From Capillimicrobium sp035565675 (GTDB lineage Bacteria > Actinomycetota > Thermoleophilia > Solirubrobacterales > Solirubrobacteraceae): 42,464 bases of DNA. This document shows, piece by piece, positions 29,588-37,119 of the stretch. The translations under genes were made by a program, and so were the position numbers. Within the stretch, counting starts at the first letter, position 1. Every line of letters begins with the position of its first letter. The notes below the pieces were generated by a model. It was not told the origin of the DNA. It saw only the letters and a program-made list of their open reading frames with translations, and did no database searches. The stretch spans positions 1 through 42,464 of the forward strand of contig DATMSA010000050.1 in assembly GCA_035565675.1 (NCBI GenBank), written 5' to 3'.

Positions 29588-32500
29588 TGCATCTCAAGTC
29601 CCTGACGATGAAGGGGTTCAAGTCGTTCCCCGACCGCACGCGGCTGGAGTTCGGCCCGGGCGTGTCGGTCATCGTCGGGCCGAACGGCTCGGGCAAGTCG
29701 AACGTCACCGACGCGGTCCTGTGGGCGCTGGGCGAGCAGTCGCCGCTGGCGGTCCGCGGCGCGTCGATGCAGGACGTCATCTTCGGCGGCGGCCGCGGCG
29801 TGCAGGCGCGCACGTCGGCCGAGGTCGAGCTCGTGCTCGACAACGGCGACGGCAGCGAGCAGCTCCCGTTCAGCGAGATCTCGATCATGCGCCGCCTGGA
29901 CCGCTCGGGCGACGGCGAGTACCGCCTCAACGGCGCCAGGTGCCGGCTCGTCGACGTGCTCGAGGTCCTGTCGGACACCGGCCTGGGCAAGGAGATGCAC
30001 TCGGTCGTCTCCCAGGGGCGCATCGAGGCGATCGTCACGTCCAAGCCCAAGGACCGCCGGCTGCTGATCGAGGAGGCCGCCGGCCTGGGCAAGCACCGCA
30101 AGCGCCGTCGCCGCGCGCAGCTCAAGCTCGAGCGCACGCAGGACAACCTCGACCGCGCGCTCGACGTCGAGCGCGAGGCGCGCACCCGGCTGCGGCCGCT
30201 CAAGCGCCAGGCCGAGGCCGCCGAGCTGCACGAGCGCCTGGAGCGCCAGGCCGACGAGGCGCGCTGGGAGCTGGCCCGCGAGGCCGTCCGGGCCAGGCGG
30301 GCCGGCCTGGCCGAGGCCGAGGCGGCCGCGCAGGCGGCCACGGCGGCCCGCGCCGAGACCGAGGGCCGCCTCGAGGACGTGGCCCGTCGCCGCCAGGAGG
30401 CCGAGGAGGCGCTCGCGGCCCGCACCGAGCAGCGCGAGGCGCTCGCCAACCGCGTCTACGCCGCCCGCGGCGCCCGCGACAAGATCGAGCTGCGCCTGGA
30501 GCGCGCGCAGGAGACCGCCGCGTCGCTGACCGAGCGCATCGAGCGCCGCGCCGTGCAGATCGCCGCGCTGGAGGCCGAGGCCGCCGAGGACGCCCCCGAC
30601 GACGAGGGGCGCGAGCGGATCGCCCAGCTCGAGGCCGAGCTGGAGCGCCTCGACCGCGAGCACGAGGCCGAGCTGGAGCGCGAGCTGGCCGCGCTGGAGG
30701 TCGAGCGCGCCGCCGCGCAGACGCGCGCCGAGGAGCTGCAGGAGGCCGTCGCGGCCGCGAAGGCCGCGCTCGCCGAGGCCGACGCCGCCGCCGAGACCGC
30801 GCGGCGCGAGCGCCGCGAGGCCGAGAAGGCCGTCGAGGCGGCCCGTCGCGAGGCGGCCAAGGTCGGTGCCGAGCTGGCCGCCGCCAACCAGTTCCTGCGC
30901 TCCCACGCGGGCGCCCCCGGCGGCGCGCGGGCGCTGTCGGGCGAGCTGCAGGTCGCCGACGGCTACGAGCTCGCGCTCGCCGCCGCGCTCGACGGGCGGC
31001 TGGGCGCCGCCCTGGTCGACGACCTCGACGCGGGCGCGTCGCTGCTGGACCGCGCCGGCCGCGACGGGGCGCGCGCGCTCGTGCTCGGCGGCGACGCCGG
31101 ACCGGGGGAGGCCGCGGCCGCGGGCGAGCCGCCGGTGCCGGGCGCGGTCGCGCTGGCCGAGCTCGTGCAGGGCCCCGAGGCGGCGCTGTCGCTGCTGCGC
31201 TCGGTGTGGGTCGTCGACGACCTCGCCGACCTGCCCGCCGGCTTCGGCGGGACCGCCGTGACGCGGACCGGCCGCGCCTGGTCGCCGGCCACGCGCGAGC
31301 TGCGCCAGGTCGCCGCCGGCGGCGCCGAGCGCGTCCTGGCCGAGCGCAACCGCCGCGACCGGCTCATCGCCGACTCCGAGCGCGCCGTCCAGGCCGAGCA
31401 GGCCGCGCTGGCCGCCGCCGAGCGCGCCGCCGAGGCCGTCGCCGCCGCCGACACCGCCCGGGAGGAGGCCGACCGCGCCGCCCGCCAGGCCGATCGCGAC
31501 CGCTCCGCCGCGGCCGAGGAGCTGCGCCGCGCCGGCTGGCTCATCGAGCAGCGCCGCAAGGCCCCGCAGGAGGGCGCGAGCGCCGTGCGCCGCGCCCAGG
31601 TGGAGGGCGAGCTGGCGGCCGAGCGGCGCACCGCCGAGCGGGCCGCCCGCGAGCGCGCCGAGCGCGCCCGCCGGCTGGAGTTCCTGCGGGCCCAGCGCGC
31701 CGGCGACGAGCGGCTGGAGCCGCAGGCCCGCGCGCTGGCCGAGGCGCTGGCGCGCGTCGCGGCCGCGGTGACCAACCGCGTCGAGGCGCTCGAGGCCGAG
31801 CTGGCCGCCGACCGCGCCGCCGGCGAGGGCGTGGCCGAGCGGCTGCGCGCCTGCGCCCGCGAGGAGGCCGAGATCCAGACGCTGCTGCGCCAGCGCGGCG
31901 AGGCGGTCACGGCCGCCGAGGTGCGCGCCCAGCAGCTCCGCGACGCCGAGGCCGAGGCGACGCACGAGCTCGGCGAGCTGGCCGAGAAGCTCGGGCTCGA
32001 GGCCGAGCCGGCCACCGAGCCGCTGGACCCGCAGGAGGCCGAGCAGCTCCGTGCCCGCATCGAGCGGCTGGCCAAGCGCCGCGAGCAGCTCGGGCCGGTC
32101 AACCCGCTGGCCAAGGAGGAGTACGCCGAGGCCGTCGCCCACGTCGAGGAGCTCGAGGCCCAGCGCGCCGACCTGGAGACCGCGCTGCGCGAGCTCAAGC
32201 AGCTCATCCGCGACACCGACCGCGAGATCCGCGAGACGTTCGAGGCGACGTTCGCGGCCGCGGCCAAGAACTTCGAGGAGCTCGCCGAGCAGGTGTTCCC
32301 GGGCGGCCGCGGCCGGCTGCGGCTCGTGCGCGAGGACGCCGGGCCGCGCCCGGTGCTCGGCGGCATGGAGTCCGAGGGCGGCGAGCCGCCGTCCGAGGAG
32401 GCGATCGAGGCGGCCGCCGAGGCCGAGGACGCCCCCACGGAGGAGGAGGACCTCCTCGGCGTCGAGATCGAGATCACGCCGGCCGGCAAGTCGATGAAGC

Positions 32501-32823
32501 GGCTGACGCTGCTGTCGGGCGGCGAGAAGTCGATGACCGCGGTCGCGTTCCTGTTCGCCGTCTTCCTGGCCCGCCCGTGCCCGTTCTACATCCTCGACGA
32601 GGTCGAGGCCGCGCTCGACGACCTCAACCTCGAGCGCTTCCTGGGGCTGCTGACCCGCTACGCCGACCGCGCGCAGTTCATCGTCGTCACCCACCAGAAG
32701 AAGACGATGGAGGCCGCCGACTGCCTGTACGGCGTGTCGATGGGCGGCGACGGCGTCTCCAAGGTCGTCAGCCGGCGCCTGCCCAAGCGGGATGCCGCGC
32801 CGGCGCCCGCCGAGGCGGCCTGA
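29587..32823 (+). CDS. smc: Chromosome segregation protein SMC
   Basis: A 1078-residue condensin ATPase. The N-terminal head has Walker A GPNGSGKSN (31-39) and the Q-loop region MHSVVSQGRIEAIVTSKP. Coiled coil rich in Glu/Arg/Ala spans about 170-440, the hinge is about 448-580 (GELQVADGYELALAAALDGR), and a second coiled coil is about 585-900. The C-terminal head has the signature LLSGGEKSMTAVAF (about 973) and Walker B PFYILDEVEAALDD (about 999). Typical bacterial SMC is 1150-1200 residues, so the arms are shortened. It compacts and separates chromosomes with ScpA/ScpB, which are not in the window. TGATG overlap with rnc. Confidence 0.96.
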   Translation: MHLKSLTMKGFKSFPDRTRLEFGPGVSVIVGPNGSGKSNVTDAVLWALGEQSPLAVRGASMQDVIFGGGRGVQARTSAEVELVLDNGDGSEQLPFSEISIMRRLDRSGDGEYRLNGARCRLVDVLEVLSDTGLGKEMHSVVSQGRIEAIVTSKPKDRRLLIEEAAGLGKHRKRRRRAQLKLERTQDNLDRALDVEREARTRLRPLKRQAEAAELHERLERQADEARWELAREAVRARRAGLAEAEAAAQAATAARAETEGRLEDVARRRQEAEEALAARTEQREALANRVYAARGARDKIELRLERAQETAASLTERIERRAVQIAALEAEAAEDAPDDEGRERIAQLEAELERLDREHEAELERELAALEVERAAAQTRAEELQEAVAAAKAALAEADAAAETARRERREAEKAVEAARREAAKVGAELAAANQFLRSHAGAPGGARALSGELQVADGYELALAAALDGRLGAALVDDLDAGASLLDRAGRDGARALVLGGDAGPGEAAAAGEPPVPGAVALAELVQGPEAALSLLRSVWVVDDLADLPAGFGGTAVTRTGRAWSPATRELRQVAAGGAERVLAERNRRDRLIADSERAVQAEQAALAAAERAAEAVAAADTAREEADRAARQADRDRSAAAEELRRAGWLIEQRRKAPQEGASAVRRAQVEGELAAERRTAERAARERAERARRLEFLRAQRAGDERLEPQARALAEALARVAAAVTNRVEALEAELAADRAAGEGVAERLRACAREEAEIQTLLRQRGEAVTAAEVRAQQLRDAEAEATHELGELAEKLGLEAEPATEPLDPQEAEQLRARIERLAKRREQLGPVNPLAKEEYAEAVAHVEELEAQRADLETALRELKQLIRDTDREIRETFEATFAAAAKNFEELAEQVFPGGRGRLRLVREDAGPRPVLGGMESEGGEPPSEEAIEAAAEAEDAPTEEEDLLGVEIEITPAGKSMKRLTLLSGGEKSMTAVAFLFAVFLARPCPFYILDEVEAALDDLNLERFLGLLTRYADRAQFIVVTHQKKTMEAADCLYGVSMGGDGVSKVVSRRLPKRDAAPAPAEAA

Positions 32824-32831
32824 CGCCCTGA

Positions 32832-32846
32832 CGTCACTGAGTGACG
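32832..32846. promoter_or_regulatory. 15-bp dyad, candidate operator
   Basis: CGTCACT-G-AGTGACG is a perfect 7-bp inverted repeat around one base, like the operators of many TetR-type repressors. It lies 9 bp after smc and about 240 bp before the esterase gene. The regulator is unknown. It could also be the base of a terminator structure. Confidence 0.4.
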
Positions 32847-32852
32847 GATCTC

Positions 32853-32876
32853 CCACCCGGATTGCCTCCCGGGTGG
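32853..32876 (+). terminator. Hairpin downstream of smc
   Basis: CCACCCGG (32853-32860), an 8-nt loop and CCGGGTGG (32869-32876) form an 8-bp GC-rich stem shortly after the smc stop. AAAAA follows rather than a T-run, so if it terminates smc it does so without a U-tract. The remaining bases of the 261-bp gap to 33084 hold a possible small gene (32881-32997) and the leader of the next gene. Confidence 0.4.
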
Positions 32877-32880
32877 AAAA

Positions 32881-32997
32881 ATGACGCCCATGTCATCTTT
32901 CTCGCATCACCCGGACCTGGGGACGGTGTACGTCGGCCCGTCGCTGACGCGCTCCCTGGTCGCGGTCGCCCTCGCGCTCGCCTCCGCCTCGCGCTAG
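32881..32997 (+). CDS. Possible small protein
   Basis: An ATG-initiated frame of 38 codons ending in TAG. From codon 10 onward every codon ends in G or C (29 of 29), which is more than base composition alone would be expected to give. The product would have a polar start (MTPMSSFSHHP) and a hydrophobic C-terminal part (SLVAVALALASAS) that could sit in the membrane. A GGTGGAAAA stretch precedes the ATG. A second ATG at 32890 is possible. It lies between smc and the esterase gene, in a gap otherwise unexplained. No homologue is known to me. Confidence 0.3.
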   Translation: MTPMSSFSHHPDLGTVYVGPSLTRSLVAVALALASASR

Positions 32998-33068
32998 GGA
33001 TCAAGCAGCCCTGCACGCACGGTCAGGACGGACCGCGCCCGGGGTCGTAGCGTTCGCCGCGGTCCCAC

Positions 33069-33074
33069 AGGAGG
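33069..33074 (+). promoter_or_regulatory. Strong Shine-Dalgarno of the esterase gene
   Basis: AGGAGG lies 10 nt before the ATG at 33085 within a purine-rich run. This start is unlike most in the window, which have a -10-like hexamer in that place, so this gene pair has a normal leader. Confidence 0.7.
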
Positions 33075-33084
33075 AGAGAGAGGC

Positions 33085-33987
33085 ATGAGCCTGCAGGAGC
33101 TCGAGGTCGTCCGGTCGATCCTGCGCGAGATGGATCTGGCGCTGGCCGGACCCGTCGACGCCGCGCGCACGAACTTCGAGGAGATGCTCGCCGCGGCGCC
33201 CGTCGACGAGACGATCGCGTTCGACGACACCACCGTCGGCGGCATCCCGGCGCTGCGCGCCGTGGCGCCCGGGGCCAGCGACGAGCGGGTGCTGCTGTAC
33301 CTGCACGGCGGCGCGTTCCTGATCGGCTCGGCGCACGGCTACCGCGCGTTCTTCTCCAACCTCGCCCGGGACACCGGCGTCACCGGCCTGGCGATCGACT
33401 ACCGCCTGGCGCCCGAGCACCCGTTCCCGGCCGCCGTCGACGACGCGCTCGCCGCCTACCGCGGGCTGCTCGACGAGGGCCGCGCACCCGGCCGGATCGT
33501 CGTCGCCGGCGACAGCGCCGGCGGCGGGCTGGCCGCGTCGCTGCTCGTCGCCGCCCGCGACGCCGGGCTGCCGATGCCCGCCGGCGCGCTGCTGCTGTCG
33601 CCGTGGGCGGACCTGCGCTGCACCACGCGGTCGATGGAGGCGAAGGCGAAGGAGGACCTGTCGCTGACGCCCGGGGACCTGCGCGCCAGCGCCGAGCGCT
33701 ACCTCGACGGCGCCGACCCGGCCCACCCGCTCGCCTCGCCCGTCGAGGCCGACCTCACCGGGCTGCCGCCGCTGCTCATCACGGTCGGCTCGTGCGAGAT
33801 CCTCCTCGACGACGCCGTCGCGCTCGCGGGGCGCGCCGGCGAGTGCGGCGTGCGCGCCACGCTCGACGTGTGGCCGCAGATGCCGCACGTGTGGCAGTCG
33901 TTCGCCTTCATGCTGTCGGAGGGCGCCGAGGCCAGCGCCGACGCCACGCGGTGGATGGCTCAGCGCCTGGAGGAGGCGGACCGATGA
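33085..33987 (+). CDS. Alpha/beta hydrolase (hormone-sensitive-lipase family esterase)
   Basis: A 300-residue esterase. The oxyanion-hole motif is YLHGGAFLIGS (about 72-82), the nucleophile elbow is GDSAGGG with Ser about 144, the acid is probably in SCEILLDDAV (about 239) and the His in MPHVWQSF (about 269). There is no signal peptide, so it is cytosolic. It overlaps the next gene, a Baeyer-Villiger monooxygenase, by ATGA. The pair suggests that the monooxygenase turns a ketone into an ester or lactone which this enzyme hydrolyses. The substrate is unknown. Confidence 0.9.
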   Translation: MSLQELEVVRSILREMDLALAGPVDAARTNFEEMLAAAPVDETIAFDDTTVGGIPALRAVAPGASDERVLLYLHGGAFLIGSAHGYRAFFSNLARDTGVTGLAIDYRLAPEHPFPAAVDDALAAYRGLLDEGRAPGRIVVAGDSAGGGLAASLLVAARDAGLPMPAGALLLSPWADLRCTTRSMEAKAKEDLSLTPGDLRASAERYLDGADPAHPLASPVEADLTGLPPLLITVGSCEILLDDAVALAGRAGECGVRATLDVWPQMPHVWQSFAFMLSEGAEASADATRWMAQRLEEADR

Positions 33988-35606
33988 GCGCCATCCAGCG
34001 GGACGCCGACGTCGTCGTCATCGGCGCGGGCTTCGCCGGCCTGTACGCGGTCCATCGCCTGCGCGGCCTCGACCTCGACGTGCAGGGCTTCGAGGCGGCC
34101 GACGGGGTCGGCGGCACCTGGCGGTGGAACCGCTACCCGGGCTGCCGCTGCGACGTCGCGTCGATGGAGTACTCGTACTCGTTCGACAAGGAGCTCGAGC
34201 AGGAGTGGACCTGGAAGGAGCGCTACGGCGCCCAGGAGGAGATCCTCGCCTACCTCGAGACCGTCGCCGACCGCCACGACCTGCGCCGCAGCTTCAAGTT
34301 CGAGACGCGCGTCACGGACGCCGCGTGGGACGAGGACGCCGAGCGCTGGATCGTCGAGACCGACCGCGGCGACCGCGTGCGGGCGCGCTTCCTGGTCGCG
34401 GCGTCCGGCAACCTGTCGATCCCCAACACGCCGGCGTTCCCGGGCATCGACCGCTTCCAGGGGCGGGTGCTGCACACCGGCCTGTGGCCGGCGGAGGGCG
34501 CCGACGTCAGCGGGCAGCGCGTCGGCGTGATCGGCACCGGCTCGTCGGGCGTCCAGGTCATCCCGCTGCTGGCCCAGGACGCCGAGCACCTGTACGTCTT
34601 CCAGCGCACGCCGCACTACGTCGTCCCGGCGGCCAACCACGCGCTCAGCGAGGAGTTCGTGCGCGAGACGAAGGCGCGCTACGACGAGTTCCGCCAGGAG
34701 TGCTGGCTGACCCCGTTCGGGTTCCGGCTCGAGCTGAACCCCAAGAGCGCGCTGGAGGTCAGCGAGGAGGAGCGCAACGCCGAGTACCAGCGCCGCTGGG
34801 ACCGCGGCGGGCCCGAGCTGATGGGCGCCTTCTCGGACCTGCTCTTCGACGAGGAGGCCAACGAGACGTGCGCCCGGTGGGTGCGCGCGAAGATCGCCGA
34901 GATCGTCGAGGACCCCGAGACGGCCCGCAAGCTGCAGCCGACCTCGTACCCGTTCGGGGCCAAGCGGCTCGTCCAGGGGACCGACTTCTACGAGACGTTC
35001 AACCGCGACAACGTGACGCTCGTCGACCTGCTCGAGGCGCCGATCGTCGAGATCACCGAGCGGGGCGTGCGCACCGAGAACGCCGAGTACGAGCTCGACG
35101 TGCTCGTGCTCGCCACCGGCTACGACGCGGTCACCGGGCCGCTGCTGGCGATCAACCCGCGCGGCCGCGACGGGCTGACGCTGCAGGAGGCGTGGGCCGA
35201 CGGCCCGCAGACTTACCTGGGCCTCGGCGTGGCCGGCTTCCCGAACCTGATCACGGTCACCGGGCCGGGCAGCCCGTCGGTCGTCAGCAACTTCGCGATC
35301 TCGATCGAGCAGCACGTCGACTGGATCGCGGACCTGCTCGTGCACATGCGCGAGCACGGGATCCGCACGATCGAGCCCGACCGCGAGGCGCAGGAGGCGT
35401 GGACCCGCCACGTCCTCGAGCTGGCCGAGCCGACGCTGTTCACCCGCGCCGACTCGTGGTGGATGGGCGCGAACATCCCCGGCAAGCCGCGCGTGTTCAT
35501 GGCCTACCTCGGCGGCGTCACCGCCTACAAGGAGCGCTGCGACGAGGTGGCGGCCAACGGCTACGAGGGGTTCGTGCTCACGGCCGCCGAGCCCTCGGCC
35601 GCGTAG
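33984..35606 (+). CDS. Flavin-dependent Baeyer-Villiger-type monooxygenase
   Basis: A 540-residue FAD/NADPH enzyme. The first Rossmann motif is VVVIGAGFAGLYAVHRLR (GxGxxG at 14-19), then GVGGTWRWNRYPGCRCD as in cyclohexanone and phenylacetone monooxygenases. The Baeyer-Villiger fingerprint FQGRVLHTGLWP is at about 158, and the second Rossmann motif is VGVIGTGSSGVQVIP. It would insert oxygen next to a ketone to give an ester. The ATG overlaps the esterase stop. The open frame upstream is the esterase in another phase. The pair interrupts the usual smc-ftsY adjacency. Confidence 0.93.
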   Translation: MSAIQRDADVVVIGAGFAGLYAVHRLRGLDLDVQGFEAADGVGGTWRWNRYPGCRCDVASMEYSYSFDKELEQEWTWKERYGAQEEILAYLETVADRHDLRRSFKFETRVTDAAWDEDAERWIVETDRGDRVRARFLVAASGNLSIPNTPAFPGIDRFQGRVLHTGLWPAEGADVSGQRVGVIGTGSSGVQVIPLLAQDAEHLYVFQRTPHYVVPAANHALSEEFVRETKARYDEFRQECWLTPFGFRLELNPKSALEVSEEERNAEYQRRWDRGGPELMGAFSDLLFDEEANETCARWVRAKIAEIVEDPETARKLQPTSYPFGAKRLVQGTDFYETFNRDNVTLVDLLEAPIVEITERGVRTENAEYELDVLVLATGYDAVTGPLLAINPRGRDGLTLQEAWADGPQTYLGLGVAGFPNLITVTGPGSPSVVSNFAISIEQHVDWIADLLVHMREHGIRTIEPDREAQEAWTRHVLELAEPTLFTRADSWWMGANIPGKPRVFMAYLGGVTAYKERCDEVAANGYEGFVLTAAEPSAA

Positions 35607-35607
35607 C

Positions 35608-35638
35608 CCCGCCACTATCGTGGCGGGCCATATGGCCC
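35608..35638. repeat. Hairpin and palindrome over the ftsY start
   Basis: CCCGCCAC (35608-35615), loop TATC, GTGGCGGG (35620-35627) is an 8-bp hairpin starting one base after the monooxygenase stop. It overlaps a perfect 14-bp palindrome GGGCCATATGGCCC (35625-35638) that contains the ftsY ATG. The first may end the upstream transcript, and its loop includes the ftsY -10 hexamer. Confidence 0.6.
35616..35621 (+). promoter_or_regulatory. -10 element of ftsY
   Basis: TATCGT ends 10 nt before the ftsY ATG at 35632. It is embedded in the loop of the hairpin that follows the monooxygenase gene. Confidence 0.45.
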
Positions 35639-36630
35639 GCGACTGGCGAGACCTGTTCATCACCGGCGACGGCACCGAGGCCGTCGCCGCCGACGCCGAG
35701 CCCGAGCCCGAGCGGCGCCGGGGCTTCTTCCGGCGGCTGCGCGAGAACCTGTCCAAGACGCGTCAGGCCCTGGGCGCCGAGATCCAGGCGACGCTGTTCG
35801 AGGGCGAGCTCGACGCCGAGACGTGGGAGCGCCTGGAGGAGGCGCTGATCATGGCCGACGTCGGCGCGGCGACCACCGCCCGCGTCGTCGGCCAGCTCGA
35901 GCAGGAGGCCGAGGCCGGCGGGCTGGAGGGCGGCGAGGCGCTCACGCGCCGCCTGACCGAGCTGCTCGCCGACCTGGCCCGCACCGGCGACGACCGCATC
36001 GACCTGCGCCACGAGCCGACCGTGATCCTCATGGTCGGCGTCAACGGCACCGGCAAGACGACGACGCTGGGCAAGATCGCCTGGCACCTGCGCAACGAGC
36101 TCGGCAAGACCGTGATGCTCGGCGCCGCCGACACGTTCCGGGCCGCCGCCACCGAGCAGCTCGAGGGGTGGGCGAAGCGGGCCGGGGTGCCGATCGTCAC
36201 CGGCCGCGAGGGCTCCGACCCGGGCGCGGTCGCCTGGGACGCGATCGTGCAGGGCCGCGCGCAGGGCTGCGACGTGATCCTCATCGACACGGCCGGGCGC
36301 CTGCACACCCAGGACGACCTGATGGCCGAGCTCACGAAGGTCCGCCGCGTGATCGCCAAGCAGATGCCCGACGCGCCGCACGAGACGCTGCTCAGCGTCG
36401 ACGCGACCACCGGCCAGAACGGGCTGCGCCAGGCGCGCCTGTTCGCCGACGCGGTGCAGGTCGACGGGATCGTGCTGACCAAGCTCGACGGCACCGCCAA
36501 GGGCGGGATCGCGCTGGCGATCGCCGGCGAGCTGGGCATCCCGGTGAAGCTCATCGGCATCGGCGAGAGCCTCGAGGACCTGCGCCCGTTCGACGCCGAC
36601 GACTTCGCGCGGGCCCTGCTCAGCGCGTGA
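35632..36630 (+). CDS. ftsY: Signal recognition particle receptor FtsY
   Basis: A 332-residue SRP GTPase. It has a short acidic N-terminal region (about 1-30, EPEPERRRGFFRRL), then the N helical bundle, then the G domain with GVNGTGKTTTLGKIA (G1, about 135), DTFRAAATEQLEGWA, LIDTAGRLHTQDDLMAEL (G3) and LTKLDGTAKGG (G4). It docks SRP-ribosome complexes at the membrane for protein insertion. ATG 35632 is preferred over an in-frame GTG at 35620, because the ATG has the window's usual promoter spacing and the GTG lies in the hairpin. Its partner ffh is 2.7 kb downstream. Confidence 0.95.
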   Translation: MARDWRDLFITGDGTEAVAADAEPEPERRRGFFRRLRENLSKTRQALGAEIQATLFEGELDAETWERLEEALIMADVGAATTARVVGQLEQEAEAGGLEGGEALTRRLTELLADLARTGDDRIDLRHEPTVILMVGVNGTGKTTTLGKIAWHLRNELGKTVMLGAADTFRAAATEQLEGWAKRAGVPIVTGREGSDPGAVAWDAIVQGRAQGCDVILIDTAGRLHTQDDLMAELTKVRRVIAKQMPDAPHETLLSVDATTGQNGLRQARLFADAVQVDGIVLTKLDGTAKGGIALAIAGELGIPVKLIGIGESLEDLRPFDADDFARALLSA

Positions 36631-36644
36631 GCCGCCGGCTGGGT

Positions 36645-36650
36645 TAGCCT
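36645..36650 (+). promoter_or_regulatory. -10 element of the NfeD gene
   Basis: TAGCCT ends 8 nt before the ATG at 36659, in the 28-bp gap after ftsY. Confidence 0.45.
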
Positions 36651-36658
36651 GCCGCCCC

Positions 36659-37087
36659 ATGGATCCCTGGGTCATCTGGGTGGTGGCGGCCTGCGTCCTC
36701 GCCGTCGGCGAGATCGCGTCCGTGAGCTTCTTCCTGGGACCGTTCGCCGGCGGGGCGGTCGTGGCCGCGATCGTGTCGCTGCTCGGCGCCGGCTGGGTCG
36801 TGTCGTCGGTCGTGTTCCTGGTCGTGTCCGTGCTGCTGCTGCTGTTCCTGCGGCCGGTCGCGCGGCGCCACCTGCGCCAGCCACCGGCCCTGCGGACCGG
36901 CACCGCGGCGCTCATCGGGCGGCCCGCGGTGGTGCTGGAGCGCATCTCCAACGACGAGGGCGTCGGCGTGGCCCGGATCGACGGCGAGGTGTGGACGGCG
37001 CGGGCGTTCGACGAGGACCGCGTCATCGAGCCGGGCGAGAAGGTCAGCGTGATCGAGATCCGCGGCGCCACCGCGCTGCTGGACTGA
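36659..37087 (+). CDS. NfeD-like membrane protein
   Basis: A 142-residue protein with two or three membrane helices in the first 65 residues (IWVVAACVLAVGEIASVSFF; VVFLVVSVLLLLFL). A small soluble OB-fold domain follows from about 78 (TGTAALIGRPAVVLERI; EPGEKVSVIEIRGATALL). It is the short NfeD form without a protease domain. NfeD proteins pair with SPFH/flotillin-type proteins, whose gene follows here after 32 nt. The pair probably organises membrane domains or membrane quality control. Confidence 0.92.
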   Translation: MDPWVIWVVAACVLAVGEIASVSFFLGPFAGGAVVAAIVSLLGAGWVVSSVVFLVVSVLLLLFLRPVARRHLRQPPALRTGTAALIGRPAVVLERISNDEGVGVARIDGEVWTARAFDEDRVIEPGEKVSVIEIRGATALLD

Positions 37088-37119
37088 TGCTCAAGTAGAG
37101 AAAGCGAGAGGCACAACCC

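Noticed and set aside
29410..32856. A 1148-codon leftward open frame opposite smc
   Set aside because: It is the antisense of a fully recognisable SMC protein, and its Leu/Gly/Ala/Arg-rich product has no family motif.
32853..32881. Classical intrinsic terminator after smc
   Set aside because: The hairpin is good, but it is followed by A residues and not T on the coding strand, so it is listed only as a hairpin with possible terminator role.
35620..35634. GTG at 35620 as the ftsY start
   Set aside because: It lies in the arm of the hairpin and would overlap the -10 hexamer. The ATG at 35632 has the usual promoter spacing.
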